Shown here one piece after another: positions 33,726 through 42,878 of a stretch of DNA of 64,000 nucleotides. Under the pieces are notes generated by a model. That model ran no database searches. It was given only the letters and a program-made list of their open reading frames with translations, and was not told where the DNA came from. Numbering within the stretch: the first letter of the stretch is position 1; every line of letters begins with the position of its first letter. The position numbers were made by a program, and so were the translations under genes. The stretch is from positions 1 to 64,000 of the forward strand of contig MSJI02000825.1 in NCBI GenBank assembly GCA_001931905.2, written 5' to 3'. The stretch comes from Cladosporium sp. IMV 00045. Lineage: Eukaryota > Ascomycota > Dothideomycetes > Cladosporiales > Cladosporiaceae.

Positions 33726-36571
33726 GATCTCGTGACGCGTGATGATGGATCTTCTGGGGTTGGAAGGATATTAGAAAGTTTTGCTGTTGCAAGAAAGACT
33801 TGACTGGTACCAAATTCTAAAATCAGGACGGTAAAAGGGAGCAGTGACGGAGCTGAGGTTTTGAAGCATGAAGGTGGAGTTGGAGGGGGGCTTGGACCGG
33901 GTCGGAGTGCAATCCTTCAAGTTGACGTGAGTCGACACACTTGTTAACGGTGGCCTAGATGGATACATCTATAGAGGTTCTTCAGGTCTTACGCAAGAGC
34001 GAGCTGTGCCACAACGTTAATGTCCTGAGCATGGTGGAGTATAGCAAGACATGAAGTGATGACACTTGCTCATTGACAGCTCGGGCGATGTTCTGATGCC
34101 GAGCAGAGTTGCTTGCCGTCATCGTCTGGATGTAAACAGTCGATACCTATTGCAGAGAATATGCTGAAACCTCCTTTGGATCGACAGTGTGAATCCGAGC
34201 GACTCGCGGTCTGCACATGCCAAGAGCGACAAGCATATCAGAGGTGAGCTTGGCTCCAAAGACAAGACTCAGCCCCAGCGAGAGGTGCATACACAGCATG
34301 CTGCGGAAACGAATAAGAAAATGCTTCTTCACGCTGTGATTTGTTGGCTGTTCAAAGGGTACGCATCCAAAATGCATCAATTCAGCTTGCAGGTGGGGTG
34401 TGGTGTGATCGAAGCTGCAAAGTCGAACGGAGAGCTGGTATCGACGCTGAGAGGATGAACGACTGATCGATACCACCATTGCTTGCCTGAGTTTTTGCTT
34501 CAGCTGTGATATGACCGCTCAGTCGGTGCATGTCAGCCAAGCTGCTTATCGATGTCTTTTAATCCAGGTTTGAATGTTCAACGTTTGCCACAAGTTCCTG
34601 TGGGCTCAACAGTTTCTGCGCAAGAATCACTTCTCTGGCAAACGATTCAGTATCTTGAACGTGATGAGGCATGGATAGATGTTCAGCATCATGCACATGT
34701 CCAGATGTCCTATCGTTGATGATGATTTATCTGTGGTCAGCACGCTTGCGGTGAACAAGATGAACTACCATGGACAGGTGAGGTGCGTGATGACTCGGAG
34801 CAGGCGAGCAAGCTAACGTTGCGTGGCTGGCTGGTCGGCAAGCATTCTCTGCAACAATGTCAGCAAGCGCTCAAGCCTTTTGCGGCGGACGTATAAGTGT
34901 AAGTGAGGATAGGGAGCCCTTGAGCGCTATCAGCTTGTCGTATCTAAAGACCGATACATCCGAATACAGCCTTGCCTCTTTGACTTTGCTCACACTTCCG
35001 TACAACTCACATAATCTCAGTGGCGTTCTGTGAGCCCCTGGCATTTAATGTTCGACGATGAGCTGATTCTGCGCCCACGAGCAGATTCTGACGTTGGTGC
35101 CGTCGATTGGGAGCGTTGACCATTGGAGAGTACTTACAACAGTTCGCCCCGATCAGTCCACTCACGCACTCCATTGTTGGAAGTCATGGCGATGTAGCTC
35201 GAACGCCTGAGCTGAGAAACCTGAAAAGGGCAACTTGGTTGGGTACAACTTCCTGTTCCTTGGGCATGTGAAGCCCCGATAAGGATGGGAGCACAAGTCA
35301 AGACCAGCCTCAATCCTAAACAGAAATCCGAAAGGGACGACAGTCAGAATTCTGACTGAATCGCTACCTTTTTCGCGAATAATTGGATGGGATGAGTCGC
35401 CCCTATGGAAGCGGCGACAACAGCCTTCGACGCTGTCTATGTTTTGCCTGAATCCTCCTGGGAATCGTGCGCTCGATGATACATTTCACGCAAATTGAGA
35501 GCGTCCGTTGGAAAAATGACGATGATATAAATATACCGGACCCAGGCCGCCGCAGGCATCGTTGTGTCCCAATACCAACTCGATAACGCATCACCATTCT
35601 GACACAAGCATCCGAAAGTGAACCCCACTGCTGCGCTCACGACATCAACATCCCAAATTCTACTGTACGTTGGGATAGACATTTCGCATTCAGAGCAATG
35701 GTCTAATGAACAACTGGGCAGATAACACCATGATCGCAACGACAACGAAATCCCACGCCACGGAGAAGCTCGCGGCACTCACGAGAATTATTGACAGCCA
35801 TTCTGGTACGAGCTCCATCGAAAGCCTCCGAACTAAAATACTGAAGGTCTCGTTCTTGGAGAATGAAGACGGAAGAGGGTAAGGTTGCTGGACCGTAGCT
35901 CCTCTAATGTGTGGGATCACAACAAATTACAACACAGGTTCACTGAGACGGCTGTTCACTGACAACATTTATCAGTGGCTAAAACGATCCCATCCCAGGA
36001 ATGGAATTGCAAGACACGACTAGTACCACTCTTCCGTTTGTCCAAGAACTCGAAAGGGAATGGTGGTCAACGGTGTGAAGGATTTCACTTGGCTTCCTTG
36101 AGGCTTGACGTGCAGCGAAGCAGGCGTTACTCCAACAAACTGACTCAGAGTATGCGACTTGCATTCATCTAGCCGGCCTTAGGCAGTTAGCTGACGGTAT
36201 TCGTTCGCCGTATCGAGCAACATTGCCTTATAGCCACAAAAGAGAGCATATGCGCCATGTTATCTGACAGTCAGCCGCATTACCATAGACCTTGTCACTG
36301 CTGGTGTACTGATAAACAGAGGTGGCGGCTGAGCCGACTCCATCGCTACCCCGATAGCTCGTCTGATTTGCCTTCTCTGGAAGTGTATGAAATACACCTA
36401 GGATGGCCGTTCAGCTCAGGCGACCGTAGTACCAGAGAGAAGTAGCCTGGAGGGAGTGCAGATCCCGTTGTGCAAGACAAGAAAAATATATAAGTCGTCG
36501 TCAAGATTGCTTCCATGAAAAAAAGCTTGACCAATAACCTCAAACCTTCATCATTTTCTCTCGTTACCATC
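33726..36571. other. 2.8-kb gene-poor region
   Basis: No confident gene. Many stops are scattered in all frames between 33970 and 35400. A weak minus-strand candidate is at 35403-35920. Confidence 0.5.
35403..35920 (-). CDS. Possible small membrane protein, weak candidate
   Basis: Three overlapping minus-strand frames. The upstream one (35690-35920) carries a hydrophobic run (WLSIILVSAASFSVAW); the next (35437-35778) has AAAWVRYIYIIVIFPTD. They could be parts of one membrane-protein gene broken by an intron or indel. I recognise no family, so this is listed only as a candidate. Confidence 0.22.
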
Positions 36572-38290
36572 ATGTTTTGCAGAAGCCTGGCTTTAGCTGC
36601 GCTGCTGGTCTAGATGACTGGTGGCACTGTTTCCGCGGAAGCAGCCAACTCTTCCTATGCCATGCCGCATGAAGCCATGCCAACCATGACTGAGTCCTGG
36701 CCGGCGAAGAGGGAACTAGTCGAAATGCCTGCCGTCAACGTCTACCAGCACGATAATTCTATCATGAAAAGAGCGACCTCGGATATGTCGGACTTGGCTT
36801 TGCAGATGGAAGAGAGTTGGTTTTGGGGCGACGGTGAGTCCAGCGTATACTCGAAATTGGATCAAAGAGCGAGGCGCTAAGTAGAGACAGACGTGGTTGC
36901 TACCAACTCCAGCCGTAATGCTATCGCGAACCTGACAGCAGTCGCCTACAGTGCTGAGCGTTACCTTTCCCAGGACGATTCAGCAATTGGCTTACTTCTG
37001 TCAACTGTAACGGCGATGTCATCAAGTTCAAGTTCAAGAACAGAAGAAGCTTCAACGCTGCCAAAAAAGGCTGGAAATGGGTCAATGATGGCAAACGCAG
37101 GATCATCATTGTACTCTCTTCTGGCACCTGCAACAACGTTGCGCGGCAACCATATCTGGCGAAGCAAGTGAGATTCGCGGTCTCACGGTCACTGTCGAAG
37201 CTCAAGCCAGCGCTTGGAGCGATGCCGTCTCACGGGGCAAACTTCATCTCAACACGTTGGGACTTGTGCAGTCGAATGATACCTTGCAAAAGCGCCTGGC
37301 TCCGGTTCAAAAGTCGATCGACGTGGGCTCATCATTCAGTGGAAAAAACCTCTTCAGCAAACCGATCAACAACACAGCCTTGACCGCGAGCATTGAATGT
37401 AGCGAATGCGGCACTAGGGGCAAATTGAATTTGAATATCGATGTCGACTTCAAACTCGGCAAACCAAAGTGGCTTGGTGGCAAGGGGCTCTTCCAAGGCT
37501 CTGGTTCTGGCCAGATCAACCATCGGGAGTTGGCGCGGATGCTGTTCTTGCTGTACGTCGTGTGTCCGTCTCAATCTACTGGTCCATAGCGAAGGCTAAC
37601 GTGATCGTTGCAGTTCAAGGTTGACGGTACCATTGGCGAGGAACGTTCAGCCGCTATCAGTCTGCCAGTAATCCCTCTTGCCGGAATCCAAATACCCAAA
37701 GTTGTGGATATTGGGCCCGTCATTCGAGTGCTTGGACAAGCATCAATCTCCCAAATCAGCGCCGAAGCCCAACTCAGAATCGGTGCAAGACTCGATGTTC
37801 CCGACAATGCCGTTGCGAGAGTGGACTTCAGCGACAGTTCAAAAAGCCAATTCACGGATGGACGCCAATATTCACGCCCGTCGGTCCCGAGCTCAGCGGA
37901 AGCGTGTCGGTATCTGCGAGTGTTGGCCCTCGTATCAACCTGGAGCTCGATATCAATGTGTTCGGAGGCGCTCTGGCCGTTGGCACCGGCCTTTCCCTCG
38001 GTGCACCGGACCTCAATCTCAATCTCGGTGCCACGGCAGATACAGCCGGAGGTGTGTGTGGTATTCAGGATGCCCACCTTGGTGTCAACATCGACGTTGG
38101 CCTCTCGGCCGAACTGGATGCGTTTGGTGGCTTTGGTGACCCCAAGGACCTGCCCAATAAGTTTCCGCTCCTCTCCACCTCAGTGCCTCTGTTCTCGACT
38201 TGCCAGACGATCCTCAGTCCCGCACCAACAGTTGCTCCTAACGCATTCGTCAATGCGACAAACGCAAATGTCACTGCGGACTCTCCCTAG
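36572..38290 (+). pseudogene. Decayed secreted-protein gene (DUF7029/DUF7223-like)
   Basis: A signal peptide starts at 36572 (MFCRSLALAALLV) but is cut by TAG at 36611-36613, immediately followed by a frame reading MTGGTVSAEAANSS. Downstream coding pieces lie in different frames: VNCNGDVIKFKFKN from 37000, then ASEIRGLTVTVEAQASAW from 37164, then a Cys pair (ECSECGTRGKLNLNIDVDF). A shift at about 37520-37526 gives GVGADAVLA, then an intron (37553-37613) leads to FKVDGTIGEERSAAISLP. A last shift near 37850 gives GWTPIFTPVGPELSGSV to the stop at 38290. The order and the beta-rich repetitive character resemble fungal extracellular proteins with these DUFs. One nonsense codon and three one-base losses make it non-functional as read. 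Confidence 0.65.
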
Positions 38291-38580
38291 GCTATCGCAA
38301 CGGGCCATGAGAAGCTGCGACTACCGCCCAAAATGCTGAAAGCTGAGACGGAGACACGCTTTGATCCTTATAGCCTTCGCCGCTGACTGCGATGTTTGCA
38401 CAATGCGGAATTTGTTGAACGTACTTACCAGCTCTCTTAGGCATGGTGCCCATTTTTTTGGTTGAGGGGGTGCAGTCGATGGTGGAGGTGGAATGATGTC
38501 TCTTTGGGAGTCCAGTGTCTTTTGCTTTCTTTGGCGACCACGCCGGATCATTGCTAATATAGGTGCCATTGCCACCAATT

Positions 38581-39663
38581 TCAATCTCTATCGTCTTTTA
38601 CGTATCCAAGTCGTTGTCGTTGCATCTTGACATATTCTCTCTCTCCCTCAACCAGTGGATCCGCCATGTCAGCCAGAATTCGCTGCAATCTCTCCAGTAA
38701 GAAGCCTCTTGGGTTGCAGTTGGAATGATCGTTTCCTTTCTTCTCAGGCTGGCCGATGTCATGAATGACGATACTTGTCAGCTGGCGGTACAGTCCCATG
38801 ACACTTTCGTTGATATCTTGTGGCGCTGGGATCGGCCAAAGATTCGCGCGTGTGAGACAGAAGACGACTGAGCCTAGTATCATCGATTCACACCGGTGGG
38901 GCCCCATGTAGGACGCATATCGGCACCAGCGAGGCTTTTCGTCGACCACTACGAGGATGTCTGATAAGTCGCGGAACAAAGTCAACATTGCTTGGATAGT
39001 GTCTTCTCGGATTTCATTAATACGGTCGACGATGTGGCAAAGATGCCCCCCGAGCTGGTCGTGAAAATCGTCATGCGAAGGTGATCTCGGGCACTCGAGG
39101 ACCAGTCTGCGAGCAGTGATTTCGAACTTTCGTTTCTCACCCAGCTCCTGGAAAATAAACATTACTTTGTACATCCCAAGCTCGTTGTGCGAAGCCGGCT
39201 CCGGAAGCATTGCAAGCCATTTGTCCGCCCATGGGGCTAAGATTGGTGTGCAATCGTAGTAATGTGTGAGAACAAGAAGGTCGAAGAGCTCGATGGCCGT
39301 AAGTGCTCTTGGGATCTTCCAAAGTTGACCATGTGAGATGTATGCAAGTATGATGAAAGGGTTTGGGTTGACTTCCGGCAAATCGACGGTCCATTCCTCA
39401 GAGCATTCAGACTCGGCGAAAGATCCGTATAGCATACGCTCCAAAACCGGAGATACCCTGGCTAGAGTTCGAGAGCAGACTCGGAAGCGCTGAGCAGAAC
39501 ATCCATCGTCTGAGAGACCAATGTTGAGGATTAGGTCTCCGCGTGCATCCACAATAATGTCGTTGCCCTTTGTTTCTTGACCTGGATTGCCTTTATCGTC
39601 CAGGCAGAGTAAGTCCAGCGATCCACCTCCACATGAGATCTCCTCTGGTTCAGGCTGCATCAC
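38581..39663 (-). CDS. BTB/POZ-domain protein
   Basis: Intronless, 360 residues. The BTB fold is readable from about residue 38: DIIVDARGDLILNIGLSDD, RFRVCSRTLARVSPVLERML and YGSFAESECSEEWTVDLPEVNPNPF. Then comes the helical part with LTAIELFDLLVLTHYYDC, typical of the lineage-expanded fungal BTB proteins. Many act as adaptors of Cul3 ubiquitin ligases, but the fungal ones are mostly uncharacterised. It stands alone between the decayed gene and the oxygenase. Confidence 0.8.
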   Translation of the reverse strand: MMQPEPEEISCGGGSLDLLCLDDKGNPGQETKGNDIIVDARGDLILNIGLSDDGCSAQRFRVCSRTLARVSPVLERMLYGSFAESECSEEWTVDLPEVNPNPFIILAYISHGQLWKIPRALTAIELFDLLVLTHYYDCTPILAPWADKWLAMLPEPASHNELGMYKVMFIFQELGEKRKFEITARRLVLECPRSPSHDDFHDQLGGHLCHIVDRINEIREDTIQAMLTLFRDLSDILVVVDEKPRWCRYASYMGPHRCESMILGSVVFCLTRANLWPIPAPQDINESVMGLYRQLTSIVIHDIGQPEKKGNDHSNCNPRGFLLERLQRILADMADPLVEGEREYVKMQRQRLGYVKDDRD

Positions 39664-40061
39664 GTGTGACAGGTAGTGACTGTAAAGGAAGTAATTGTCT
39701 GTCGACTGCCGCTCTGAGTTAGGTGAAAATGAAAGAGACAGAGGGTTGCGCTACCATGCGAGAACAAATTGTTGTTGCTGCACAGCCCAGCCCTAACTTG
39801 CCAATGCCAGCTCGGTGTCCGCGGCCACGTGCTATATTTAGCTCCAATCAAGGGATTATCTTTACTTTCTGATTCTTGTTGTTTGATGTTAAACGCCCTA
39901 GTAGTAACCATTTCTTTGTCTCGGGTATGGAAACTCAATAAGTGATGCTGAATTGGTGGTTGAACATGGTTTACACACAATCTGCTACCTCACATGAAAC
40001 TGTTGAAACGGACGTTCTCCCTACCAGGGCCGTGCAAAAAATGGATCTTATCGACGCGAGA
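39664..40061. promoter_or_regulatory. BTB gene upstream region
   Basis: 398 bp between the BTB start and the oxygenase stop, both on the minus strand. Nothing specific is seen. Confidence 0.4.
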
Positions 40062-41241
40062 TCAGTATGTTGCGGTCAGACGCTGCACAAGATACTCCCC
40101 ACTTCGGTGTATCAGCAAAAGTCGTTTCAGCAGCGGCGATTTGGACACCTACCTGTTGACGCCCGGATGCTTCTTCCCTTTGGCCTCATCATAAGTTCCT
40201 GGTATGGCGTCGATGAACTTGCTGAAGTTCGGATTGCAGAAGTATGCGATGCTGTACCTTGACGGATGAACATCACTCTGTGCCGGCTTAGGCGGCTCGA
40301 CAACGCGGTGCTTTGTACTCTTGATCGTGTCGTTTGACCAGCGAGCAAGCAGGTCGGCGGCGTTGACCACAATCGTATCCTCAATGGGCGTGGCGTTCAC
40401 GAAATTGCCGTTAGGAGACAGGACTTGAAGGCCTCCAGCCATGTCCTGGAAGAGGAGGGTGATTGAGCCTGCGGCAGAAATGTTAAATTGTAAGAATGGG
40501 GTTGAGCTGGTTGATCGTACTACTCAAGTTGTTAATAAGTGATCACAGCGAAAGACGTATCTTGACTCACCCGTAATCGGTGTGCGCTCCCGCTCGGACT
40601 TTCCTCTCGTTCTCCTTAAACACACTGGCCTTCACCTCGGGATAATGCAGAAGCCTCAAGGTGTTGTCTCCAACATCGCAGTACTCATCGAACCAGCGTT
40701 CATCAATGCCCAGACCCACGGCAATGGCACGCATCACCTGCACATGCAAGTCTTTGCATCTGTCGAAGAACTCCATCATTCTGGACTTGAACGGCTCTCC
40801 ATTTGCCTGCGGCCACTTGTTTGGATGATTCTCTTCTCCTTCTCTACCAATCTCCAAGCTCTCTTTCAGGTCTTCGCCTTCGGCAGCACGCAGCAGCTCG
40901 ATCTCGTGAGCGTCCGTCTCGTCCGTGACCTTTTCGCGTCCCTGTGCGACGTAGCCTCTGTTGGCTTCGGGAGTGGTCCAAGCAAGCGCATCTTTCTGGC
41001 TCGGTGGACGGGCGAAGAAAGCAGCGCTCTCGGCAAAGGTTTGCTGGACGATGTTCTTGGGGATGCCATGGTTGCGGAGATAGATGAAGCCAGCGGTCTT
41101 GAAGCCAGACAGAATCGCTTGAGCGGTGATGAGCTTAGATTCGGCACTTGTGTCAGGGGAGAGAAACACAGAGAAGTCGATCAAAGGAATCTCAAGAGCA
41201 TCGTGAGATACGGCTGATGTGATTTGAGGAGTGGCAGACAT
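40062..41241 (-). CDS. 2-oxoglutarate/Fe(II) dioxygenase, thymine 7-hydroxylase-like
   Basis: Three exons, 41241-40571, 40468-40153 and 40101-40062, about 341 residues. The motif WTTPEANRGYVAQGREKV near residue 88, the iron ligands HTDYG and HRVVEPP, and RYSIAYFCNP for 2-oxoglutarate binding are all seen; the end VNSGEYLVQRLTATY closes as in the Neurospora enzyme as I remember it. Thymine 7-hydroxylase oxidises thymine in three steps to isoorotate. The summed exons are one base too long: exon 1 ends TAC-GG before GTGAGT and exon 2 begins GC-TCA, where the family reads HTDYGSITLLFQD. It is divergent from the isoorotate-decarboxylase-like gene across 348 bp, a strong functional hint. Confidence 0.85.
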
Positions 41242-41589
41242 GACGTTAGTTTTGGACAGACTTGATGGCTACGTGGAGGATCCTTGGGCGTTTAGAATTG
41301 AGCGCTCTGCGAGACATGAAGAGGAAGCCAAGGGGTTTGCTATCGTGCTCATGCACCTGATAGCAGTTTGTCAAGCTGCCTGCCCGATGCGGTAGCATGT
41401 TGTGGTTGCTTATCGTGCAGATGGTGGGGTTGATGCGCTGTAACGTGGGGGTTAGGCGAGACAACATCGTCCTATGGCTCAGTACAATTCTTTCTTCACG
41501 TATGAGGCTTGATCTCCAAAACCATTGAATACACTCACCAAGGACGTATCCCCTTGTCAATAAGGATCCCATCAGCTTGTTGCTTCGCC
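41242..41589. promoter_or_regulatory. Shared promoter, thymine hydroxylase / isoorotate decarboxylase
   Basis: 348 bp between the two divergent start codons, short enough for co-regulation. No clear palindrome or GATA cluster was spotted by eye. Confidence 0.5.
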
Positions 41590-42678
41590 ATGCCTGTGGT
41601 AGACGTCCACACCCACGTGTACCCTCCGGCCTACATGGCTCTTCTGCGTTCACGAAATGCCGTTCCATACGTTCGCTCCTTTGCAGACTCTCCCAATCCA
41701 AAAGAAGAGCGCTTGGTTATCTTGCCGGCTGAAGACACCGCTTCCACCTCCAGAGGACGCCCCATTGGACCCGAGTACTACGATATTGAGCAAAAGCTAG
41801 CTTTCATGGACATCCATGGCATAGACATTTCAGTCTTGAGCTTAGCAAACCCTTGGCTAGACTGGCTACCTTCGGAGACCGCCGCTCGGACAGCAATAGA
41901 GATTAACGACGACGTGAACTCCATGTGCGCTAAATACCCGGGGCGGCTTTTTGCATTTGGTACCCTCCCACTCTCCGCGCCCGCCAAGGAAGTTGTGACG
42001 GAGATCGACCGTCTCAATAGCCTCGAATACATGCGTGGTGTAATCATCGGCACATCTGGCCTGGGTGCTGGTCTGGATGATCCAGCCCTCAATCCAATCT
42101 ACGCCGCTTTGGAATCTCTTGGCCAGCCAATCTTCCTGCATCCCCATTACGGTCTTCCTTCCTCGGTTTACGGGCCTCGCGCAGGTGACTATGGCCATGT
42201 TCTTCCACTTGCCCTTGGTTTTCCTCTTGAGACGACGATCGCAGTGACGCGTATGTTGCTCTCGGGCGTCTTCGATCGCTACCCGAAGCTCTCTGTGCTC
42301 CTGGCGCACTCTGGAGGCACGCTGCCGTTCTTGGCTGGACGTATTGAGAGTTGCATAGCACACGACTCGCATCTGCATCATCAAGCCGGCTTTAACTCAA
42401 GACGGAGCATTTGGGATGTTCTCAAGACAAACATCTACCTCGACGCCGTCGTCTACGGTGAGGCAGGACTGAAGGCAGCTGTGGAAGCGAGTGGTGCAGA
42501 CCGACTCATATTCGGCACGGATCATCCTTTCTTCCCACCTCTGGAGAAGGACGAAAAGCAATGGCTGAGTGTAAAGACAAATCAAAATGCACTGGAAAGC
42601 GCATTCGACAAGGATCAAGGAGCTGTTCAAGCCGTCATGGGAGGAAATGCAGCCAGGATACTGGACTTGAAGGTATAA
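41590..42678 (+). CDS. Isoorotate (uracil-5-carboxylate) decarboxylase-like amidohydrolase
   Basis: Intronless, 362 residues from the ATG at 41590. It belongs to the ACMSD family of metal-dependent decarboxylases: DVHTHVYPPAY gives the HxH ligands (residues 7 and 9), then IFLHPHYGLP, LAHSGGTLPFLAGRIE and FGTDHPFFPPLE with the metal-binding Asp. RGRPIGPEYYDIE and SLANPWLDWLP fit, from memory, the fungal isoorotate decarboxylase branch, which releases CO2 from 5-carboxyuracil to give uracil. The divergent thymine-hydroxylase-like neighbour makes that substrate, supporting this over picolinate-pathway ACMSD, although kynurenine genes lie 6 kb away. Confidence 0.85.
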   Translation: MPVVDVHTHVYPPAYMALLRSRNAVPYVRSFADSPNPKEERLVILPAEDTASTSRGRPIGPEYYDIEQKLAFMDIHGIDISVLSLANPWLDWLPSETAARTAIEINDDVNSMCAKYPGRLFAFGTLPLSAPAKEVVTEIDRLNSLEYMRGVIIGTSGLGAGLDDPALNPIYAALESLGQPIFLHPHYGLPSSVYGPRAGDYGHVLPLALGFPLETTIAVTRMLLSGVFDRYPKLSVLLAHSGGTLPFLAGRIESCIAHDSHLHHQAGFNSRRSIWDVLKTNIYLDAVVYGEAGLKAAVEASGADRLIFGTDHPFFPPLEKDEKQWLSVKTNQNALESAFDKDQGAVQAVMGGNAARILDLKV

Positions 42679-42878
42679 GCTGAGAGCCAGCTCTTCCAGC
42701 GTCGATAACCATACGCATGCCCTTCATAAAGAATGTTGCCCAAACCATACAGCACAAATATCTTTCATCAGAGTGGCCTGTCCTGCCATCCTCGCGAACA
42801 ATGCAAGAAAATCACAAGGTCGTAAATAACAGTGCTTCACTTATAAACAAAGGGCCCTGCACAGAGTGCACAATGATC

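Noticed and set aside
41590..42678. Reading the amidohydrolase as kynurenine-pathway ACMSD that completes the IDO/kynureninase cluster
   Set aside because: Attractive by position, but its closest partner is the divergent thymine-hydroxylase-like gene and its sequence fits the isoorotate decarboxylase branch better as I remember it.
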